Assembly (NCBI RefSeq): GCF_026151205.1
Contig: NC_087081.1
Location: forward strand, 2,919,246-2,983,245
DNA length: 64,000 nucleotides
Source: Bolinopsis microptera
Lineage: Eukaryota; Ctenophora; Tentaculata; Lobata; Bolinopsidae
Direction of reading: 5' to 3'
Positions within the stretch are counted from its first letter, which is position 1. The number at the start of each line of letters is the position of its first letter. Positions 12,219 to 24,543 of the stretch are shown here, piece by piece. Below the pieces are notes generated by a model. That model did not search any database and was not told where the DNA came from. It was given only the letters and a program-made list of their open reading frames with translations. Position numbers and translations under genes: made by a program.

Positions 12219-13628
12219 TCACCCCTGGCGCACGGTCCGTGCTTACCTTGTTATTAACTGGAACATTTTCAAACCACATAAGTAGTACACGGGACGCGCA
12301 CGTGTTTATATTAGATGTATGAAGTGCACGTGCAAATTGGGCCGCGTGGTTGATGGTTGGGGACCCACAGGTGCAGGGTAGCAACCACTTAATCAGTGGA
12401 GCATCACGATAATTGGGTCATTGGTTAGCTGCCGATGATACCAGAAGGATACTGATAAAACAGTTATTGTGTAAGATGGGACCAGTTATTCAAACCGTAG
12501 TTATCTGTATGCGATAAAACAAGACGTGCACCTGTGCACCATGATAAGTAAGACAGATAAGAGTTTGTTATCGTATTAGAAGATAGTAGAGATGCAGATA
12601 ACATGAGTAGGTAAACTTTATAGCTCAAGGGATAGCATTCCTTTCGATGAGACATCTTTAAGTACTCATATATCGTATGGGTTCAAACAACCACGTTAAG
12701 GTATGTCATATTTTAAATGTTTTGATACAATTATAACAAGCATTAATTGTGTTTAAATCAAAGCCATGAAACCTTGCATTGGCAGGTCAGCATGATAAGG
12801 AGCAACATAAACTATTTATTTTCAGTTATTTTAGGATTTTAAAAATTTCTCAAACTATAAATTCGAAAACTTCAAAACACCTTGCGCCTGCGATTTACTA
12901 CAAAAACAAGGCAGTACAATAAGGGCACAATAAGGGACACACTTATACTTATAGGGACACAATGGAGGTTTTAGCAAGGTTATCAAGCTGCTGTAGCCGG
13001 GTAACCATGGTGACCAGTAGCTATGAGTACGGTAACCAGTAGCTGAGGCTTCTGGGGGCTTGGTCGACTGCCGGAAGTCAAACGTCACTTTTCCAGAGAA
13101 TTAATTATGCCAATAATTTGGGAGCGTCCTCTGCAATGTTTTGCATTGGATCAAATTTGTAGCGAAAAAGGGACAATAACCTTTGTCCGAAAAACGTAAT
13201 ATTCGCGACAACTTCAGTAATTATGCTGCAAACACTTCAGAGACAATGTAGCTGATATAATTCGAACAGACTGGAAACTATTGACAATTATTGCATCGTG
13301 CAAACAGAACAAAAACGTTGGGAGAAAACTTATAGAGACCTCAGCTACATGCCACGACAAATTATATAATTTAGTTATGACGATAAAAATCATAATTCCC
13401 GGCCAGGAATTGATACCCAATATCGGACAAACGCTCTGTGGGCTGCAATTGCCATTCACCAAGTACCAGCCACTAGAATACGTTAGAAACTTATTACAAC
13501 ACTACAAATCTATTACGTTTTTTGAGAATTATGTAATGTAACGTGATGGAAATATTTTAAACGGGCATGTCCTGTCCAAACCCATAATTCGTTGTAACTT
13601 TGTTTGAAAAGCATTAATAAAGAGGGAT

Positions 13629-14268
13629 ATACATTACGAGTAGTCTTAATAGCTGTTCTGGAAACCAGCTGGAAAAGGTGACAGACTTTGTTTACCTTGG
13701 AGCTTGGATAGCAACAACAGAGAGGGACCTGCGGGTCAGAAAAGCTAAGGCTTGGGCAGCCTGCCACAAGCTAAAGAAGATGTGGAAGTCTGACCTTAGA
13801 AGAGGACTAAAGATCCGTCTATTTGTTGCTACTGTGGAGTCAATACTTCTTTATGGTTCTGAAACGTGGACGTTGACAGAGCAATTGAAGAAACGCATTG
13901 ATGGCTGCTACACTAGAATGCTAAGGATGGCACTTAATGTGGATTGGAAGCAGCGAAAAACCAACAAAGAAGTCTATGGCAACCTACCGAGAGCAACCAT
14001 GAAGATCCAAGAGCGCAGGATGCGACTAGCAGGCCATATCCACCGGCACCCAGAACTAGTCGCAAACCGCTTGCTACTCTGGGAACCAACTCATGGGGTG
14101 CGGAGTAGGGGGAGACCAGCCATGACCTATGTTGATAGCCTACGAGCTGACACGGGTCTCAACGACACTGGAGAAATGGGCGGACTTATGGCGGATAGAG
14201 TTTTATGGAGACAGCGCATCAATACTCGGACGCTGAAGCCGCCTTAAGTCAAGTAAGTCATACATTAC
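13629..14268 (+). mobile_element. 5'-truncated LINE insertion with target-site duplication
   Basis: The insertion runs from 13638 to 14259. It is bounded by the 9-bp direct repeat ATACATTAC at 13629-13637 and 14260-14268. It starts inside the reverse-transcriptase region, ends just after the stop codon, and closes with a short AAGTCAAGTAAGTC tail. This is the expected product of target-primed reverse transcription that stopped early. Confidence 0.85.
13639..14247 (+). pseudogene. C-terminal fragment of a non-LTR retrotransposon reverse transcriptase
   Basis: About 203 codons are open from the truncation point to a TAA stop; there is no native start codon. The fragment matches the end of the polyprotein of endonuclease/reverse-transcriptase LINEs common in marine invertebrates: a YLG motif with FVYLGAWI, then LLYGSETWTL, a CYTRMLR segment, TNKEVYG, the ERRMRLAGH segment, GRPAMTYVD and a tryptophan-containing tail. 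The catalytic palm with its YxDD box lies upstream of the truncation and is absent, so the protein cannot be active. The frame has no internal stops, consistent with a fairly young insertion. Assignment to a clade (CR1, RTE or Jockey-like) is not possible from this piece. Confidence 0.88.
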
Positions 14269-15640
14269 TCGATCGAATTTATAAACCAAGTTAATTGATC
14301 TAGAAAAAAACCCGGGGGTCAAGTGAGTAGAAAGAGTAATGAGTATGTACTCATTTAATTGAGACATTGAGACAGGGTATTAAGTATTTAACTAGGTAAC
14401 GAGGTTATGTGTCCCTCTGTTTCACGGGCCAACAGACTATTAACTGGATTACACTTCCATTCCGCATGGGATTATTGCCCTATTCGTGGTATTATTATGG
14501 AAGAGAATCGGGACAAAACAACCTTGTGGATCAATAAGATTCTATAATTTAAAGAGAAAGGAATGTCCATAAAACTTGCACTTATGTTTCAAAGAGGACA
14601 ATGTAGACTGGAGGTGAACCAATGATGTTGACGGTGTCGGGTCATTGATAGGGCACGTGACACAGATGGAACGTTTTGATTGGCTGATAGAAAACGCATT
14701 GTGTTGTGATTGGTTGTCGTGAGTAACGTGATGAGAATTTATCGAAGGTAAAGATTGGTTTGAGATTTCACCTCGGAGAAGATGTGAAACTTGAACTGTG
14801 GGAGCGGATGAAACTTGCGGAATAAGACAACGAATCTAACTGTTAAAATGCCGCCCGAGTAAAAAATCGAATTGAAAATTGAATTGAATTAAAAACAGAA
14901 GGCAAGTATTACATAATTACCCGGAAATTGTAATTTGAAACAGAAAACTTAGTCGACAGTCACAAGAAGTCTCGTATTCCTGTCAACTGAACTCGGAATC
15001 ACTCAGCCTGATACTGTAAGGGCTATAACCAGCTATAAACGCAAGAAGTGGTTAAACTGCCAACCTCCTGGCTATGAGAACAACACTCCAGTGCAGGAAA
15101 CGCGGTAATCCTTATAAAAGTGCGGGAAAATCTGACAAAATAATTGGTATTAATAAACAGGGAAGATTATTATCAATCCGTTTGACATCATGCTTATCAT
15201 GAGAACGGCGGACGAGAGGCACAAAGCGAGATTTACGTGTCATAGATGAGGTTTACGGGTGACGAGTCAGGAAGAGGAGAAGAACAAGGCCAGAAGAGAA
15301 GCAGATCCAGATTAGTAACTTGTGAAGCGTTATCAGACGGTGTCTGGCTGTCTGCCCATTTGATGGGTTTCTGATAGAGGACTGGTAAGACATTAGTAGA
15401 GGAAGTATAGTTTTGATTATATAACTTACTACTGGTGTCTATTTATTGTGTTGGTGACCCAGCCCAGACTCAGATGAATTGTTGTAATGGAAAACATAAT
15501 ACCTTTATATTGTGTTAAAACCTCTTTCTAATACTATATTCCTTTACAAAAACAACCAAAAATACACCTCATCAGGGAAACTGATGCTGTATATTGTGTA
15601 ACACAGGCTCGCCGAGAAGATAAGTGAATCCTGTGGAGTG
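14269..15640. other. noncoding DNA with one CCAAT/E-box module
   Basis: No exon seen. On the minus strand CCAAT (14683-14679) precedes CACGTG (14659-14654) by 24 bp, with another CCAAT at 14713-14709. The remainder is AT-rich unique sequence. Confidence 0.5.
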
Positions 15641-16002
15641 CACCACGGAGTTCACCACGTGCACCACGGAGTTCACCACGTGCCCCACGGAGTTCACCAC
15701 GTGCACCACGGAGTTCACCACGTGCCCCACGGAGTTCACCACGTGCCCCACGGAGTTCACCACGTGCCCCATGGAGATCACCACGTGCACCACGGAGTTC
15801 ACCACGTGCACCACGGAGTTCACCACGTGCCCCACGGAGTTCACCACGTGCACCACGGAGTTCACCACGTGCCCCACGGAGTTCACCACGTGCACCACGG
15901 AGTTCACCACGTGCCCCACGGAGTTCACCACGTGCCCCACGGAGTTCACCACGTGCCCCATGGAGATCACCACGTGCCCCACGGAGTTCACCCCGTGCCC
16001 CA
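15641..16002. repeat. 21-bp tandem array carrying an E-box in every unit
   Basis: About 17 units based on CACGGAGTTCACCACGTGC. CACGTG occurs at 15656 and then every 21 bp to 15971, 16 times without slippage; the next unit has CCCGTG. Units alternate between two variants (GTGCAC and GTGCCC after the core), and two units carry ATGGAGATC. Because 21 is a multiple of three, long repetitive frames are open on both strands; they reflect the period, not protein coding. Confidence 0.95.
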
Positions 16003-18522
16003 TACTGCCTGATGTGATGGTACCAGGTATTGACAGATAGTCAGTGGAGCGGAAGTAATAACATGCACAGATCGTGGGAAAACGGTGAATACTTATGATA
16101 TCTTGTGAACTGTCTGTGATAGTCAAAACATGGGGGAACTTCATCAGAATCATCGTCATCGCATACGGCTTAGAAACGTCATCCTACGCAGCATTCGGCA
16201 ATCTAATTTGGATATTACGAGGCCAATAAACATCACGAAGCCAACAAAAATTAAACTTTGCAGCAATTGTTCGACGAGTAACAAGCCCAAAAGTAAGATA
16301 AAAGTAATATGACAGAAATTGCGGGAACATGATAATGTAATCTTTAGGGCAATGCAGTGCGTTTTAAGGTAAAGCTTAAGTATTACCACGGCTTAACGGC
16401 GTAAAAGACTATTTGTTTAAAACTCGACTGTGCACTTAAATCGATTACATACTTTTTTCGCTAACTAACTGAATTTGAATACTTTGTGGAATTCAAAGGG
16501 AACATAATGACTTTACAGAGTTCGAGGCGCTTAAAGGGAACAATTTGGTTGGCTAGACATGATTACCATAGAGAAAATTAACCAAGAATTTAATCTCTGA
16601 AATGGAAGACTGACCTAGAGGACGCATTAAAAACTCAAATCAACAAGCTCTAAAATTAGGACAGTGGTTAACCCAAATCTTCTCCCCAGGTGAAGAAACA
16701 TGGAACAAGCACTGGAAATGAGTGGAAGTTCTTTTACAGCATCAAATTAAAGAAGTTAACAAATTGGTATAAAACTGAATTTGTTGTTGTTCTCTAAAAG
16801 GTCGGCGCCGGCCGGGACCAACTGGAACTTAGGAGAATTTAGATAAAGCAGGTCTTTACTCCTGACAGAGGTATTAAATCATGAACTGACAGAGGTATTA
16901 AATCATGAGCAGGGTACATGCAATGATGAATACCAGGAACGTTGACACTCTAACTGCTAAAAATTCGAGAAATGTTCTACTTTTACTGGTCATGCCATCC
17001 TCCTCCTTGAACGGAACACCTAATAGTTGGGACTAACGAAGAGTAAAAATTCAATCTGCTGGTGACATAACGGCATGGGTACGTTCCCCTTTTTTGCCAT
17101 GAAATAGATAGATGATCAAATTGGCAGGAGAGTTGACAATACCTATTAGCCGTTCCTTCCTGAACTTGCCTTCAAATATTTTCATAACCCGTCATAAAAT
17201 GCAAAAGAGGAGTGGGATACCTAAAATTCCGTTAAGAATCTCCATCATCAACACACGGACTACTATAAATCACAAACCAAAATAGTAAAATAAGTAAAAT
17301 AAGCTGTCATGTCGTGGGAGGAGTTTGAAGGGCTAGACGACCCTTTTTGGTTTGTTGTTGATATAGAGCTGCTTGCCACTTAGGTCCAGGATCAATATAA
17401 TACATAACGCCGGACTTCTAGGCTAGACGACCTACTCCGCTGTCTAATATAATACAAATGGGTGATTTCCATTCTTATCAATGGGACCATACCGACATAT
17501 TCCATAGATCATGATAAAGGAATACTGACAAATTGTTAATTTATGGGTAGGTGCATTGGGTAAGGTCTATTCAATAAAGGCTTGTAGCAGACGGACAGAA
17601 GTTGGAGAACAAGATATAACAAGACATAATCCAGTAAGTCCAAATGATGTAAATAATCTGTATTCAAGCGACAGAATTTTATTCAACTAGTGAAATCAAC
17701 TAAGAAGAATTGTGATTCTAAAGAATAAACTATGTTTATGCTAAACTGTCCATTCTAAAAATATGTGGTGATTTTAAAATTTCCGTCCAACAAGTAGGTG
17801 TGACACAAGAGAAACAAGACCTGTTAGGAATATTTGTTTTACACCGCAAAATCAAATTTATAACAAATATTTTGAGTAATGGCGGAGTCTTAGCCAGCAC
17901 GTTTAAAAGACGAACCTTTAAAGAGGAACTTTAAGAGACAAACATTGCACCTCAACCACCGCAACCGTGCTCAACTATTGTGTTCTGGTGAAAGTATGAA
18001 GACTCGAGAGTTATAATGCACAACAGTAAACGAGTTAAGTAAAAACACCTTAAGCGCTAATAATCTACATGCCCGTTAGCAGTTGGTAGTAAACTACAAC
18101 ACCAAAATAGAACTAAATCAGAACTAAACTAGAACAGCAAAACTAGATACTTACATTCCAAACATTCTAACACCAGTGAAGCGTTAAAAGGAAATGAACG
18201 TAAATTTGTATCTATGCAGCTTAATTACTTCAAGCGTAACGTAATTACAACTATTATCATCGATTAAAACGTTATAAATTACAGCTTCTACGGAATTATT
18301 ATTTCTGAAATTCATACTATTTAGGTGAGCGCGAGCGTCAGCAAATTATTTTCTAATCGATCTCAAATTTTATCCAGCTGTTTACATCAGAAGGGTAAGT
18401 GATCGTGGTTATTAATTTTAGATTTAATTAATTTAATTCACGTGTTAGCAGCTTATTAGCTAATAAAAGTGGAAAGTCGGAGGCAGATGTGTATTCTAGT
18501 GCTGGAAATTGAAATATCAACT
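16003..18522. other. noncoding DNA
   Basis: No exon or RNA gene recognised. Contains a 22-bp direct duplication at 16862-16906 (CTGACAGAGGTATTAAATCA, twice). Open frames of 60-77 codons at the left end have no domain signature. Confidence 0.5.
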
Positions 18523-19062
18523 TCTTACGTATATATAAAGCGAGACGATATGGATCCGTGCCATTTTACTGACACCACGGCATCCACGTTAACACGACTT
18601 TCCGCAAAAACAGTAAAAGATATGCAACTGAAACTTTTTCGACTGGGTCAAATGCTTTAATGGCCTTCAAATCAGCATGGAAAAATAAAAAATATGCCAA
18701 GGAATAAGAATTTTAGTGCCCAAAATTTGAACTCCCAGGTGGTGTCAAAAACGAGAATTAAATAGGTAATAATTATTTTAGCCTCTCGAGTCTTAAATAA
18801 TGATATGAACTCAAAAGCGGACGCTTTTGAGTTCAAATCATTATTTACTGTATCATTGGAACCTAGTAAACATTTGTTAATTTTCTGTTGTTAACAACAA
18901 TTATTTCTTTCCTGTTGACCTTAACAACAACGATAGATTTAATTATGAATTGCCCAATATTAATAAGTAACTTAAATTAATAAAACATTAAGTGAGTCAG
19001 TTATACCCAAGCTGAATCATTCTTGCAATTTGTAGTCCTGCTGTTAGACGGGTTCCTGCTAG
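18523..19062 (+). mobile_element. Helitron-like element, copy 1 (rearranged)
   Basis: The left part (18523 to about 18794) is collinear with copies at 35852 and 45791: a TCTTAC(T/G)TATATATAAAG start, then TTTTACTGACACCACGGCAT, then AAATAGGTAATAATTATTTT. The right end, GGGTTCCTGCTAG followed by T at 19063, matches the end of copy 2. A 5' TC and a 3' CTAG before T are Helitron hallmarks. The 5' flank here is T rather than A, and a 25-bp-arm foldback plus extra sequence sits between the shared parts. No replication-helicase gene, so non-autonomous. Confidence 0.55.
18795..18846. repeat. near-perfect foldback within Helitron copy 1
   Basis: Arms of 25 bp (18795-18819 and 18822-18846) match at 24 of 25 positions with a 2-bp spacer. 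The sequence is absent from the other Helitron copies at this point, so it is a later insertion or local palindrome. Confidence 0.9.
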
Positions 19063-19081
19063 TGAGACTAAATATTAGGCC

Positions 19082-19440
19082 CACAGGCACCTTATTCGTC
19101 GAAACTCGAAAAGAGCTATAAGAGCCGATGGAATTTTAATCCATCTTGCTATTTCTAAAATATGTGTTACCATGGTGATAGAGTAAAAGTGATACATCAT
19201 ACAACAACCCTGATACAATGTTCCTCTTTAGACTAAGCTCCGTGAGAAAGTCACTTGTAGAAATTACAATGCCTTAAGTTCAAATAAAGGCTCACAGGCA
19301 CTGCAAAATGACGTTCACAGGCACCTTATTCGTCGCTTTCCCGCTATATTCTATATCTGTGTTACCATACCGACAGAAGGAATCTGAAAAAATGCTCCTC
19401 TTCCAACCAAGTTCGATCATAACTTGTCGTATCCTGCCCG
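19082..19440. repeat. diverged tandem duplication, about 233 bp
   Basis: The 18-bp block CAGGCACCTTATTCGTCG occurs at about 19084 and 19317. Further similar blocks (GTGTTACCAT, then ATG(T/C)TCCTCTT) follow each in the same order, so the whole segment is an old duplication. No coding potential seen. Confidence 0.6.
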
Positions 19441-22400
19441 GATTTTTTTCAAATTATGCTGTTAAATTATAAAATTACATACTGCGTGGTTAGTTAAAGA
19501 TGGAACGAGTTAGATTTTCATGAACTAAATTAAAAGCGACAAAATTACTCTGTAACAGTGCAATAACTGCGCTAAACTCATAAAATTGCTAAAATAGAAT
19601 TCCCACCGTGCGGCTGGTATGCTATAATTGAATTTACCACACATCCAGTGTATACCTTATGTACTGTAATTTGGAAATTGGACCGCATGCTTTTATTCGC
19701 GGTAAATACCATCCAATTCAAGCCTACAAGTATTGGTGATTAATTGGCTTGAAAACCTCAAATTGTTAAATTGCCAAAAATAATCAGACCATGATATGAA
19801 GCACAACTCAGCTATTTTAGTAAAATATTCGGAGGATGTGAGCCCGGGGCAAGGTACGTTGCAGATAACAATGAATTGTTGAACAATACTAAAATATAAC
19901 GAATACAACAGGTCCATGCTGGCTAGCCTGATAGCTAAATTAGTCCCCAACACTGCACAATGATAGCTAAACTGCTAAATTAGTCCCCAACACTGCACAA
20001 TGATAATTATAATAGGTAGGGGGCTGGTTGAGACAGCTGTGGAACACATGAATAGCCATGAGGTTGCACAAGTTGAGAATGGATACTGAATAATAAACTG
20101 AAATAGCTCCAAGGTCCGTTGTTATCGATTATAGTATTGTGTACTGGACGACGGACGCTCCGAGGTGAATGTAGGACGATGAAGCAAACAGACAGTTTCT
20201 AACGAGTAGGGACAAAGGAAGAGGAGAATTTAAATGGTGAACTTGAAATAAGCTAAGAGCTAAAGGGTGATCTGAAATAGACAAAAGGGGTTTAACCGAG
20301 CAAAAAAGTCTTGCAGCAAATAGCAAACTATCGCACGACAATCACAATGCGAGGGTCACGTGGCAAGCCTGTCACGTGACTAACCTAGAACCTACAAATG
20401 ATAACGTTCGATGGGATCATCTGAAACAAAACAAGGCGGAAGGTGTTTTGTTTGGGAAAAAGTTCAGATAAAGGAGCTCTGAACAAGTGCAACAATAGGG
20501 GTTAGGTAATCCAATCAGCACATTTCGTTTGATCACGTGACTCGCCAAGTCCAATGACCGAGCTTTAATTTATCACGTGATTTTGCAAAAACAGCACGTG
20601 GCTTTACTGTCCAGGGAACCTTGAAACATGGAGAGTATAGATAGAACTAAAACAGTTGATGTAGTAACAAGCAATGTTGAAAGTAAGTTTACAAGACGAA
20701 AATAGGAGTGTGTTAAGGTGAGCTGAATTAAGCAGACGGAAGGAAGTTAATTTTGAAAAGTCAGTCAAGGGTGTGAAATGACAAATTAGGAATTAAAATA
20801 CCTTCAGTCCTTTCGAAATCATCCAATAATCAGGGATGATAATCGCATTGAAAATCATAATAATATAATTTTCACTCGAGCGGAGCTGTGACGTAGTTTC
20901 TACCGTTGGAGAAGACTTTAAAAATCTTTTAATCACAAAGATAAGCAAGAAAACACTATGACGGGAAAATTAATTTGAGGTAGGAGGTTAGGATGAGGTT
21001 AGAGTTGAGGTTGGAAATAGGATAGTGAAGACGATAACCCGTATTAGTTATACGGATCGTGAGATCTCTACTTAGTATCCTTACCATTGTTAAAACAAGA
21101 TCCAGGAGATATGGAGTCTTAGAATAGTTTTTATTGAATTATGAATTGCAACATCGACTCATTAATTTGTCATGTGGTAACTGAACTTTAAAGATATAGC
21201 CAGGTTCACTTAGACCTCCGATAATGAAGATGAATCATTGATTACGACAGATTGCAGCAAGGTAGCGTTTTACAGTAGACAATACAAAGCCAACCTTTCA
21301 CAGGTAAACTCTCAAGTAGTACTCACAACCTTCGCACACCAAACCTCAACATATCACGTGATAGAAACCATAGTAACCACGTGATAGAAACCAGGACTCC
21401 TTGTTGGCTGGGTATATTAATGCACGTCTGCTATCGGCGGATGAACAGTTCGAGAGCGTGAGTACCATTAGCTCGTTATTAAGTATTATCACCGGGCTAA
21501 AAACTACTTGACATCAGTTACAGAACCGCAGGGGTTAATTAGCTGAAATTAGCTACTTATTTGAGGATCAGTAGGCCAACGGGTATTATATTTATCTCCG
21601 TCCGAAATTAATATAATCAGTGCAACTACTTAAACAATCAAAATTTCAGGGCACGAAACGACGAAGAAATAAAAAGGAAGATAAAATAGTAAAGATTTAA
21701 TGCACAGAGTTAAGTTTATTAGAAGATAATATAATAAAGAAGTGCCATAGATTAAGACGGACCTCAGACATGACCAAAAGACTAATGATATTGGCACTAA
21801 ACTGATAAAAGGGTCTGCCATTTTAGACCTGCCAAGATTCCAATGAGTGGGAAATGCCATCTCCGATCCCAAGACACGATTGTTGAACCTTATACCACCG
21901 AATTTAAACCACTGACTTTATTAGAAGTCTGTCTTACTTATAATTTGAACCTTGAGCTACACAATGCTAAAATGTGTCAGGAATCAGGAACCATAGAAAA
22001 TGCAACCTCTTTGCTGGAGCCCGATTGGCTCCAAATCATAAAGGAGGCAAGAAATAGAAAGCAATCGGCTACTACTACTACAAAGCAAGTAATATAAACT
22101 TGAGAATGGAATGAATGAGGTACGAGCCCAACTCCATTTCGCCCCGGGGCATTTTAGAGGAAAGCACTTAAAGAAAACATAGGACCAGTCCCCCCTCATT
22201 CAGCGGGCACCATTACCTGAGGAGACCAACGCAATGAAAGCCAAACATAAATGTAGCGAGAAATATTACGTTATAATATTGCGATGTGTGCCCTGTTGCG
22301 AGTTCTCGTATAAATGCAGATTTGTTGGTTTGGGCATGTGCCTTGCAGCGCTGTATAATGGGACGTTACGAGAGGGTGCAGTGTAATGACGGCTTTATGT

Positions 22401-23312
22401 GAGAAGTAACTGTACGTGTTGACTATTGACTGTTGTGGTATAACACACATCGTACTTATAATTACGATTAAATACGATTGGATGTTTGACAAATTATAAG
22501 CGTTTAGTTATATAATAAGTAATGTTGTTAAGTAATATAATGTGTCACCACGATAAGTACTTTATTAAATATTCTATCTGGGAAGGCACGAGGTGACATG
22601 TGACTGCTGGGGGATATTCGTAATAGAAAGGCAAATAGCCGATGTGTTATTTAAGAATACAATAGTTAAACCGATCGGAATCTGGCATTTTGACCAAGAG
22701 TCGTTTCACGTGCAAAAATAAGGATGAAATGAGGAGTCGAGGGAAATTATAGTTAATATAAAAGAGTAAACAATAAGTAAGACTGGATTGACTGGGAGGC
22801 ATTATTATCATATTGGATCCCACCTCTGACCTCACCAAGTATTTCAAGAATTAGCTTGTAGGAATTTTCTCGGATTCTATGGACATCCGAAATATAAATA
22901 TTATATTATTATTTAAATATCATATTTTATGAAGTATTGAATATAGGCAACTGAATGTTGCAACACCAGCACATGAATCTCGTTATATACAAATACTATA
23001 CGTTGTTTATATAATCAAATAATATAGAATATGTGCGAATGTTGATTGATGAACAAGTAAATCAACGAAACTTTGAAACATATTTTATTGTTTCAAACTA
23101 CAGAAATTCGTGCTGACAGGTAACTGGTACGAGTAAAAAAAAATTTATATTGATGAAAAATGTTAGAATTTATGGTTCCGATTAGCAAGAGTCGTAAAAT
23201 TTTTGCTCTTGAAACAGCGAACTTAATTTTAAAATAGCAGAAGTTTTAAGACAAACATCAATAAAATAACCACAATCATGATAATAATCAGAATCCTAAT
23301 TTTTAAGCCAAA
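19441..23312. other. noncoding DNA with E-box clusters
   Basis: No exon recognised. Holds a 38-bp tandem duplication around 19935-20004 (core TTAGTCCCCAACACTGCACA), the E-box/CCAAT cluster at 20357-20600 and a repeated CACGTGATAGAAACCA at 21355 and 21378 (23-bp step). Confidence 0.5.
20357..20600 (+). promoter_or_regulatory. E-box cluster with CCAAT/E-box/CCAAT module
   Basis: Five CACGTG sites lie at 20357, 20373, 20534, 20574 and 20595. CCAAT at 20511 is 23 bp before the E-box at 20534, and CCAAT at 20551 is 17 bp after it, the same arrangement as at 63206/63230/63247. This is the densest nonarray E-box group in the left half of the window. Confidence 0.45.
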
Positions 23313-23691
23313 GTTTTAACTGATCGGAAGACTCAGAGTCGGACACTAGTCAGTAGTGACAGGCACATTTATTAATTTCCATACCACAAAGCCATAACTA
23401 TACAGTTTACTATACAATCACTGACGAATTACAAGTCAACACGTGCAGAATACAAGCAAAAAATCATAGTTTTAACTGATCGGGAGACCCAGAGTCGGGC
23501 ACTAGTCAGTAGTGACAGGCACATTTATTAATATCCATATCACAAAGTCACAACTTTACAGTTTACTATACAATCACCAACGAATTACAAGTCAACACGT
23601 GCAGAATACAAGCAAAACACAAGAGGAATACAAGCAGAACAAAGACAGGACACTCTTTCAGAGAATTCCAACGAAATTTAACACGCCCCCC
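23313..23691 (-). mobile_element. probable LTR retrotransposon 3' end (solo or partial LTR)
   Basis: On the minus strand a purine run ending GAGGGGGG (23693-23686) precedes TGTTAAATTTCG, which looks like a polypurine tract followed by an LTR start (TG). Further on comes AATAAA and a stretch containing GACTCTGGGTCTCCCGATCAG, resembling the R/U5 part of Gypsy-type LTRs. The terminal 156 bp is present twice in tandem (from 23313 and from 23469), each copy with its own AATAAA (23373-23368 and 23529-23524). No gag or pol is visible. The call rests on motif order alone. Confidence 0.4.
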
Positions 23692-24434
23692 TCGTCACAA
23701 ACAAATTTAGACTTTCCCTAAAAACAAACTTCCCCAGACTTAAATCCTCGACTAGATATCGCCAATCTGGTGCGACTGGTAGCCTCCTCCCAGCCACAGA
23801 CAGTGAACACGCCATGAAATGCGTGCTGTAAATCATTTTCACGAGCAGTTTCCCCCTTATCGTTGCACGTTGAGGTAGTTTAACCCCGACACAGATCTGC
23901 CAGTATCATTATCGTCACAACCGCAAAACGCAGTTACTCATGTTCAGTGTTTACAATGGTTGGAGGGTGGGAATCGGCGTGATTTGTTTTTCAATAGTAA
24001 CAGAAATATGCTAGTTTTGATCAGGGATAGCATGGCGAAAGAGGGGAAAGAGGGAATTATATTTTAGGCATGATAAAATCTGTGATGCATTCGGTAACAT
24101 TAACTAATGGGGCGTTACTTAATTCGCATAATATCGAAAATCTCAAAGCCAGTATCATTTTCGACATAACCGCAAACATGAGTAGTTAAGTATTTACAGC
24201 GGTCGGAGGGTGGGAATTGTCGTGACGTTTTTTGTAAGTTAAGATCGTGGTCTGTGACATGGTCACATCTTTTAAACGGGGCGACAACAGGGGAATATGG
24301 GAGTTTTTTGTTTGATTTGGAGATAATCTAAAGAGCCAGGGTTGCTAAATACTGAATAACAGACAAATTCAAGCAAGCTTTTCATCGGCGAAAAGCAAAA
24401 TAATCATTTTAATAAAAATGTAATTTGCACATAC

Positions 24435-24543
24435 CTTTGACTTGGACAGCGAAAGTAGCTTGGGCGTTCCCAATTTCATTGGTACAGTGACATTGGTACA
24501 TCCCACTCGATATCGCCTTCACGTCAAACAGTGTCAGAGATTT
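24435..24543 (-). CDS. exon 11: Ig4, end (last exon in window)
   Basis: 109 nt, phase 0 to phase 1. Encodes the SGMYQCHCTNEIGNAQ turn (Cys394 and an extra Cys396), ending VQVKG. Acceptor CTTCCTCAG, donor AAAG/GTATGT. A phase-1 end fits the start of a fifth Ig domain in the next exon, not found in the 24.4 kb to the left. Confidence 0.93.

Larger units (their letters stand above)
7727..13628. other. noncoding DNA with scattered E-box/CCAAT sites
   Basis: No exon is recognised. The frames here (for example 9211-9486 and 12178-12384, minus) have no domain signature. The block contains CCAAT/CACGTG composites near 9.2, 9.7, 10.8 and 12.2 kb and a nested palindrome at 10502-10558, listed separately. 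Confidence 0.5.

Noticed and set aside
15572-16159. 195-codon minus and 138/124-codon plus frames
   Set aside because: Three overlapping frames open at once over a 21-bp array; this reflects the period, not coding.
18469-18660. 63-codon plus frame
   Set aside because: Overlaps the Helitron-like copy and is not kept open in the two sister copies.
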